A model generated the notes under the pieces. That model had not been told where the DNA came from. It saw only the letters and a program-made list of their open reading frames with translations, and searched no databases. 64,000 nucleotides of DNA from Cyrtodaria siliqua (Eukaryota > Mollusca > Bivalvia > Adapedonta > Hiatellidae): NCBI GenBank assembly GCA_037043455.1, contig JAWPHD010000236.1, forward strand, positions 248,001-312,000, read 5' to 3'. The position numbers and the translations under genes are program-made. This document shows, piece by piece, positions 57,537 to 64,000 of this stretch. Each line of letters begins with the position of its first letter. The first letter of the stretch is position 1.

Positions 57537-59060
57537 GTAAAGGATTAACAGATCTATATAAACAACAATTGATTTTTCTTTCAGGGATCCTTGCAGATGT
57601 TTACCACCTTCTGTCAAGTGGCAACTCCAAATTTCAACTCTGAGACTGAGCCTAGCCCTGGGTAAGCTAAAGCAATAAACTTTTGTATAGTTGACGCCTG
57701 TGTAGTGTGATATAACTTAATTAGGCTAATCATATGGCAATATTTCGAGCCACCCCAGAGAGTGGAATTCAAAAAACGTACCTAGACTACTCTTACTAGC
57801 AAATATTAATATTTCGAACCGCCCCATAGAGGGAAATTCAGGACCGTACCTTCGGCTACTCTTACTATCAAATATATTTCTAATTTTAATAAGCTTGAGA
57901 AATATTAGATACCGATTTATTTGAGTGTCAAAACCAATTTGTACATATTTTTTTTATTCTCATTAATTTAAAAGTAGCTATCCCGCCAACAACAGTCACA
58001 TTTTATAAACATTATGTACACTGTTTCTAAACCTACTGATGACAACGAATATATATAACTTACATATATTGAGAATCCAAACTACATTATTTCACAGTAA
58101 AGACGGCTTTAACCACCCGGACCAAACCCCAAAAGTGGAGCATCAAATTAAAAAGTTACCATCATTTTACGGATATTCAATCACAGGTATTCTGTTAATA
58201 AACCTATACTTTTAATCGGCACATATACATTGTTATATGCGCTGAACACCTGGATAGAGTTTCGATAAACGGTTTTTTAGTGTAATTTAGTTGTTATTTA
58301 GCGGGATTATCTACTTTAAAAAAAAAGAGTAGTGTTATAAGGGAGTCGGTTAGGTTGGAAAAACACAGAAAAAACAAAATTGTGCCAAACTATGGTCACA
58401 GCTCATTGGGACACTTTACTTTCTTTTTTTTTTCTTTTTTAGAGATATTGTGAAATTCTATTATATCACATAAAACAAAGGATACAGGTTGACGATACAA
58501 CGTGGAAGTTTTGCTTTGATGTTGTCAGTTTACATCGATATTATTAAGACCGCCCAGTTAAATTGTGCGTTCCTGTTACAAATAATAGGATACTTTAAAG
58601 GGACACAGGGCAATCTTGAAGATTTTGTCGAACATTAGTGTCACAGATTATTAGTCCAGTATCATTTTCACTTTAAAACTACTTGCATATAATTAGATTT
58701 GTTATTTGTCTTCGTTATTCTACCATAGGTTTAAATATATTATTGATGCAATCATATCAGCACTGAGTTATTAATATACATAAACTATTTTCTTAATACT
58801 ATTACTATAATAAATATTAATGATTGAACAAATGCAAGTTATGTAGAAAACTGACTAACGGGACGCCCGTGAGTTTTTGAGAAAATCAAGATTGCCATAT
58901 TTCCCTTTAAACCAGAAGACATTTGTTTAACATGCATTTTACTAATTAGTTAAATAGTTTATTAGCCTCACATTGTTTACAGAAAAGAAAAACATTCAAC
59001 TCTGTATGTATCACACGCCATTCAAGACAAATCATATGGCTTTACCTAAATATACGCATA
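57537..59060 (-). repeat. Composite repeat module B, inverted copy, main segment
   Basis: Reverse complement of 11,186-12,735: GCAGTACTGTAAAGGATTAA, CAGGGATCCTTGCAGATG, a GGCAATATTTCGAGCC block, the MITE, TAAAGGGACACAGGGCAATC and CAAGATTGCCATATTTCCCT. Identity is high but with many substitutions and small indels, so the two loci are old relative to the 9,952 bp duplication. Confidence 0.85.
57968..58319 (+). mobile_element. MITE, TTAA-type, about 350 bp
   Basis: The left end TTAAAAGTAGCTATCCCGCC and right end GCGGGATTATCTACTTTAA are the best-preserved ends of the family. It is inside module B at the same place as the 11,939 element, so both derive from one insertion before B was duplicated. 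Confidence 0.8.
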
Positions 59061-60287
59061 TTCACAACGCATACACATCCAACCCGTGTTGTAATCGTCA
59101 AGTTTGACGGAAATGTGTATGATACAGATGCAGAGTGATCAGTCATTGTCAGGTTTAGGTTTAGTCAATACCGATGTAACAGTAAAAGATCGCCGAACAG
59201 TAATTCTATAAGGAAAGAGTCGGTGAAAGGAGGTGAAATATATATTAGAGGAAATACGGTATGTACGACATTCCCTTTAACAATAACATGACACTCTGTC
59301 GATTCATGTGAAATTCCATGCATATATCATATGGCTTATATATTTTTCACCACCATCCTTTTCAACTTGTTTTGTTAATTTCAGAGAAACATCATCTGGT
59401 TTCGAGATGCCCTTTGTTCTTCAAATACCAATGCAACCCTGAAAGACGTGGATTTAACAAAAAAGTTGACTATACTGTGATCGCAAGATTCTAAACTCCA
59501 GGATATATATTAATTTACTTAGGCCAAATCAGAAACGCGGTTAATTTTTCTTCGGCCTTATGTGTTACAGCGTATACTTGTTACTGCGTATCCCGCTTGA
59601 GATGTGTCCGTCTGATCATGATGGTGACTTCGATTTGGCAATCCCGAGGACTGAGCAGACGTTATTTTTTTAAAGAACCAAAATGAACATAATTATACCT
59701 CACAGAGACTATATAATGTGTAAAGCCATTAAAATATTAAAAAAACACCAAATGTATACAATGTCATACTGCTCACATTCAAAAAAACGTTTGGTGTTTT
59801 ACATCATTTTAACACATTTTAGGCCATATATGACGGTTGTTTTTTTTGTTGTAAGTATAAGTAAATTTCATTATTGTATTATTTAATAGATGTTTAGTTT
59901 ATAAATAAAATATTGTATTATTTATTCTTTGGTTCAGTTGGATCTATGTAAAAAAAGAAAAGTTTCCATTTGCGTACATGTATCTGAAACTGAAAAACTG
60001 CCTTTTGGGAACACAAGGTCATTTTAATCTATTGTTTATTCAAGCTTTTGAAATAGATCTTTTGTAATTAAAGTGACACAGGCAATCTTGAAGTGTACAT
60101 CAAGCACTGAAATTAGCATCTCGGAACATGTTTTGCTGTACTTAGCGATACTCCTCTGATAAAGCAAATGTCACTGGTCTAGCCTGGTCAAGTAAAATTC
60201 ATTGGGTTGAAGAGTACATAAAACATCTCGGCATGACGGATATATTTATATGAGAACTGAACACGTATTTTTGTGTCACCTGCTTAG
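59061..60287. other. Stretch between B segments, including R5 fragment
   Basis: This does not match 10,469-11,185 clearly. It contains TAGAGGAAATACGGTAT at 59,246, also found at 10,502 on the same strand, and an R5 fragment at 59,788. A 67-codon plus frame at 59,683 overlaps the R5 piece and is not credible. Confidence 0.4.
59788..59850 (+). repeat. Dispersed repeat R5 fragment
   Basis: TTTGGTGTTTTACATCATTT and GCCATATATGACGGTTG match the first third of 4,638-4,800. Confidence 0.5.
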
Positions 60288-60492
60288 GATGGCAGACACT
60301 TAACGATCACTTTGTCCGTCGTCGTCCGTTCGTCATGCTTTAATGAAAAGTATTTTAATTATGTTCATGAAACTTCACACACATCTTCATCTCAAGGAGT
60401 GTTGTTATACATGTGCAATACCTCAGACTTTCATTTTGGCAGAGTTATGCCCTTTTTATCAGCCTAACCTGCAACCTAACCTTGGAAACAAG
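60288..60492 (-). repeat. Composite repeat module B, left segment, inverted copy
   Basis: Reverse complement of 10,240-10,468: CGATCACTTTGTCCGTCGTC, ATGTTCATGAAACTTCACAC, TTTTGGCAGAGTTATGCCCT and GCAACCTAACCTTGG. Confidence 0.75.
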
Positions 60493-60648
60493 CACACAGC
60501 ACTGTAATCAGGCGAAACAAGTGTTCCATGGAGGATGGAACTAGTTGAAGGTCGACTTAGTGATCGCTTCCCACTAATTACAGTCTGGAAACTGATATTT
60601 CCATGTCTATACTAGTTTGAAATATTAAGCCGTTATATTTGTTTTGTC

Positions 60649-60890
60649 AAGTGCCGGTGTAGTGGATAGTGCGGTGCACGTAAAATCACAGGATCCGGTT
60701 TCAAGCCTCAACGGCGCCATTGAGTTTCCTCATTGTGTTCGTCATTTCTAATTAGCCTCGTCCATCATAAGGAGACATTAATCCTCCTATCCGAAGTTTA
60801 TATATCGAAGTCTATTCTCCGAGCATGTTTAAAAAGCAAAAGTAAGAGTTGGGCGTTTCCCAGATTCCAAGGAGACACCTACCCTGACCA
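60649..60890 (+). mobile_element. Degenerate SINE of the 39.9 kb family
   Basis: The tRNA-like head is decayed (AGTGCCGGTGTAGTGGATAG, B-box-like CCGGTTTCAAGCC). The body keeps TTAGCCTCGTCCATCATAAG, CCGAGCATGTTTAAAA, AAGAGTTGGGCGTTTCCCAG and ATTCCAAGGAGACACCTACC. It is much more diverged than the 39,861 copy. Confidence 0.65.
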
Positions 60891-62503
60891 GATCTGCCTT
60901 TTTATTGTTTTATGGGTGGGGTGGTGATGGTGGTGGTGGCGGGCGGGAGGCACCGGTGAGGGATAACCAAATAAATTGGACTGCAATTTTGTTTTAGTAT
61001 TTTGATGTTAAATATGGCTGCATATGGTGATGCTCGCCAATAAAAAAACAATAATGAAAAAAAACAACATTAACACACCAGCGGGTGGCCAGTTGAGTTC
61101 CATAATTCCAGATTGGCCATCAGAATGCACATCGAGAAGTTGAACAGCGGTCGATCTTTTTAAATATAGGCTACAGACTACTTTTCAGACTTTAGTGTGA
61201 GCCCCTTCACCGAATACCGAATACGCACCTGTAGACGTTCAATGACTGACACTCGTTATATTTTTTGACCGACATTGCCGAGTCGAAAATTTTACCGTTT
61301 TAGCTTGTAATTTTGATAAAGAAATACCATGATGTTCGTAAAATGTAGTACACGTCATGTACTTTTTAAGTTTAAACAATATATTTTAGTATATCCTTGT
61401 ATTTCATTAGAAAAGAACACAAGTGTTACCATTTATAAACGCATTTTAACAATGGCATCTCTTACGAGTTTTTCCCCTCGCTTGGGTGAATCTCGCAATT
61501 TCTCGCGCAGTAAAGTTCCTAAAAGTCAATACAGCTGAAGATGACGAAACTTAAAGGGGAACTGAAATTTTATTCATGTAAACTTGTTACAATCTTCCAG
61601 ATTATGCGTTAAAAAAGAAAAGAAAATGGCGGTCGTTTCACATTTTTTTGACGTTGACGGAAATTTTAGTTGTTATGTGTTGCTATGAAAAGTAGACGGC
61701 GGAGGTAAATAACCACTCTGCTTCCCACCGGGTATGGTACCAGAACGAATAGCAACCGCTAATGAGGGGCGTGCATATAACGTGGAAGTAAATTCGCGGA
61801 AGTGAAGTATTAGTGCCGGACACTGAACTGTACCGGAAGGACTCAGCTAGATATAGCTTTGAGATATAAAATATATGTGATATAGCATACATATATCATC
61901 AATACAGATATTCAGTCTGATTACAACCGAAAAGTTTAATGTGTAATTAAGTGATTAGGGATTCCATCTAACGTGTGTGTGAAATTCATTTTAAAATGCT
62001 TTAAAACGTTGATATTTCTACTTTGTAATATGTATTCATTTGTATATATATTCATCTTGTTGTAAATAAATGTGTAAATTTATTTATTCTTGATTCTCCC
62101 TTGGTGAGTTGTCTCCGCTTGGTCCATCTAGTTACAGTAGGGATAAGGCTTAACAGCATTTCGTAGAAATCAGATGCCGTTTACTAAAGTTATTGTGAAC
62201 ACAAGAAATTCGCATTATCCCTGGCTCAGGACAGAACAATATTCATAAAAGGTCCATAACTCTTGTTAAAATTAGTAAAGTGTAACGTAATCAGGTCTTG
62301 GTTATGTAGTTTGATATTTCATATACACATATAGGTTTCAAACACTGGACCTGTATTTGCCTAAAAGGACGTTTATTTTTTTATTAATTTATCGAAAACA
62401 ACTCGAATGTTTCTCGAATTTCCTTTCCCCTGACCTTCTTCGGGAAAGTTTATTTTACAGCCTACACTTTTGCTTCACTCTTGCCATAGCATGGACATAA
62501 AAT
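60891..62503. other. Stretch with no identified gene
   Basis: There are small unrecognised frames, an AAAATGGCGG word at about 61,622, and an AATAAA-type tract near 62,066. I considered a solo LTR from about 61,674 but could not find matching flanks. Confidence 0.3.
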
Positions 62504-63124
62504 ATTGTCATACTGCAAAGAAAATTCTCAGGATTTCATTGGTCAATGCGCCGTAGCTCATCCATGTCCCCATGTCTACGTCTCGAGACGTGAACATAGG
62601 ACAAATTCTCCGTAGGTACCCCATGTCTCCAATACACAAAAACAAAATGGCGACGATAACGTTGCCGATTCCTATCGCTTTTCTTCGCTTTCCACTATGT
62701 GTACAATTCTGAAATAATCGTAAGTGTATTTTTTTGGCAATTTTACAGATCATTAATAAAACATTAACATAGTGATAAAATACGCTTATTTATTAAAAAT
62801 CCGCCAGATTTAATGACGTTAGAGCGATGACGTCACGAAAGTAAACAACGTCTAGTTAGAGGCACGTTACGGGGAAATTGGCGCAATAAAAATGAAATCG
62901 TGTCTTTGGCTGTTTTTTTTCCTTAAATTAATGGTTACAACTTTGAAGTATGACAAATTCGTTATTAGGATTCTTGACAGGGAACATCGGCTCACATTCC
63001 CTGTCAGGAAATATATATTCCCCATCGCCTAACGGCTCGGGTGAATTGTATTTCCAGGAAGGGAATGTGAGCCCATGTCCCCTGTCAATAATCCTTATAA
63101 CTAATAATGATGGTAACAAACAAC
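62504..63124 (+). repeat. 621 bp tandem unit, first copy
   Basis: It starts ATTGTCATACTGCAAAGAAA and contains, in order, ATTGGTCAATGCGCC (inverted CCAAT), the perfect palindrome ACGTCTCGAGACGT (62,577), AAAATGGCGACGATAACGTT, GATGACGTCACGAAAGTAAA with an exact CRE, GAGGCACGTTACGG, and then the hairpin at 62,961. Frames on both strands are by-products of the hairpin symmetry. Confidence 0.9.
62961..63105. repeat. Hairpin of about 140 bp, first copy
   Basis: The left arm has GTTATTAGGATTCTTGACAG, GGCTCACATTCCCTGTCAGG and AAATATATATTCCCC. The right arm has the complement, with about five mismatches. The loop is centred on GCCTAACGGC. Both strands therefore translate to related peptides. Confidence 0.9.
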
Positions 63125-63738
63125 ATTGTCATACTGCAAAGAAAATTCTCAGTATTTCATTGGTCAATGCGCCGTAGACATGAGCCCATGTCTACGTCTC
63201 GAGACGTGAACATAGGACGAACCCCATTACTCAAATACACAAAAACAAAATGGCGACGATAACGTTGCCGATTCGTTTTGGAAACCGCCGATTGTTTCCT
63301 TCCTATCGCTTTTCTGCGCTTTCCACTATGTGTAAAAGTCTGAAATAATCGTAAGTGTATTTTTTTGGCAATTTTACAGATAATAAAACATTAACATAGT
63401 GACAAAATACGTTTATTTTATTAAAAAACCCGCTAAATTTAACGACGTTAGAGCGATGACGTCACGAAAGTAAACAACGTCTAGTTTGAGGCACGTTACG
63501 GAAAGATTGGCGCAATAAAAATGAAATCGTGTGTTTGGCTTTTTTTTCTTAAATAAATGGTTACAACTTTGAAGTATGACAAATTCGTTATTAGTATTCT
63601 TGACAGGGAACATGGGCTCACATTCCCTGCCTGGAAATATATATTCCCCCTCGCCTAACGGCTCGGGTGAATATAATTTCCAGGCAGGGAATGTGAGCCC
63701 ATGTCCCCTGTCAAGAATCCTAATAACTAATAATGTTG
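63125..63738 (+). repeat. 621 bp tandem unit, second copy
   Basis: It repeats the first unit with small indels: an added GGAAACCGCCGATTGTTTCC segment near 63,280, the ACGTCTCGAGACGT palindrome, an exact TGACGTCA at about 63,459 and a better-paired hairpin. Beyond it comes CGACGTCGT...ACGACGTCATCAACGTCA, further dense ACGTC motifs (about 63,752-63,782). Confidence 0.9.
63587..63727. repeat. Hairpin of about 141 bp, second copy
   Basis: Arms of about 55-60 bp run from GTTATTAGTATTCTTGACAG to GTCAAGAATCCTAATAAC with only a few mismatches. Pairing continues into the loop (CCCCCTCGCC with GGCTCGGGTG). It is more symmetrical than the first copy. Confidence 0.92.
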
Positions 63739-63870
63739 ACGTTACCATGTGCGACGTCGTACCAACGACGTCATCAACGTCAAATCATGCATTGGTCCAT
63801 CTTGTTGCAAATTCAATCCATGAAAATATCAAAATTGAACTGCGATGTAGTACTAACATACTAAATTATA

Positions 63871-64000
63871 TTTCTTGACACTTTGGTAAACCTTCAAAAT
63901 CGACATATTTTTACAGATTTATTTAGAAAACCAACTGATAAACAACTCTACCTGAATCAGACATCATGCCATCCAAATCATACAAAGAATACAGTAGCGT
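63871..64000 (+). pseudogene. Penelope-like RT fragment, cut by window end
   Basis: The plus frame from 63,871 reads FLDTLVNLQNRHIFTDLFRK, then PTDKQLYLN and SCHPNHTKNT to the window edge. FLDT...TDLY.KPTD..QYL...SCHP.HTK is the block downstream of the catalytic site in the same RT type as 25,690-26,440. The frame upstream is closed by a stop at about 63,862, and I see no GIPMGT block before it, so it may start here as a truncated copy. Its state beyond 64,000 is unknown. Confidence 0.65.

Noticed and set aside
57305..57617. Pro/His-rich minus-strand frames of 62-88 codons
   Set aside because: The composition comes from the GT/G-rich tract, and three overlapping frames are open at once, as expected of low-complexity DNA.
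63576..63878. A 100-codon protein gene
   Set aside because: It reads through one arm, the loop and the other arm of a hairpin, and has a mirror frame on the other strand.

Overview
The window looks like intergenic or intronic DNA of a bivalve mollusc. This is an inference from its character: AT-rich sequence, many degraded retrotransposon and SINE remnants, tandem arrays rich in TGACCTTGACC, and GACCGTTCCAAGGCGGT-type dispersed repeats, all of which I associate with bivalve genomes. I could not run a search, so the species is not assigned. I find no complete, convincing host protein gene. Most open frames are 60-130 codons, lie in repeats, and resemble nothing I recognise. The recognisable coding signal is reverse transcriptase debris.

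Layout. 0-6 kb: dispersed-repeat fragments (family R1 in both orientations), a tandem array of about 150 bp units, a SINE-like repeat (R5) and a small open frame with a 75 bp in-frame repeat. 7.1-8.4 kb: a frameshifted LINE remnant on the minus strand. 8.7-9.3 kb: a degenerate tandem array. 9.4-12.8 kb: a composite repeat, modules A and B, containing a TTAA-flanked MITE. 13.4-14.1 kb: the best R1 copy. 14.13-14.45 kb: a dense cluster of AAGACGACAA and TTGTCGTCTT motifs on both strands, abutting a second LINE fragment. 16.3-17.7 kb: tandem repeats and a MITE. 19.25-19.5 kb: a LINE 3' end. 21.5 kb: a long hairpin. 25.7-26.4 kb: a Penelope-like RT remnant. 26.5-28.3 kb: a minisatellite of about 146 bp units, split by an R1 fragment.

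31,341-51,244 is a head-to-tail duplication of a 9,952 bp unit. I saw no indels and only two substitutions. It is either very recent or an assembly artefact. Each copy carries a tRNA-like gene with a doubled A box, a TG microsatellite, three minisatellites, a MITE, a tRNA-derived SINE, R1-R4 repeat pieces and one unrecognised open frame.

51.2-64 kb: more R1, R2 and R3 copies, a minus-strand tRNA-like sequence with a UCA anticodon, a second tandem array, and an inverted, circularly permuted copy of the A/B composite (55.6-60.5 kb). Then come a degenerate SINE, two tandem 621 bp units each carrying a roughly 140 bp hairpin and a CRE palindrome, and a Penelope-like RT fragment running off the end.

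There is no gene network to describe. The window records layered mobile-element insertion, local duplication and hairpin-forming repeats. Repeat-family names R1-R5 and modules A/B are labels used only here.
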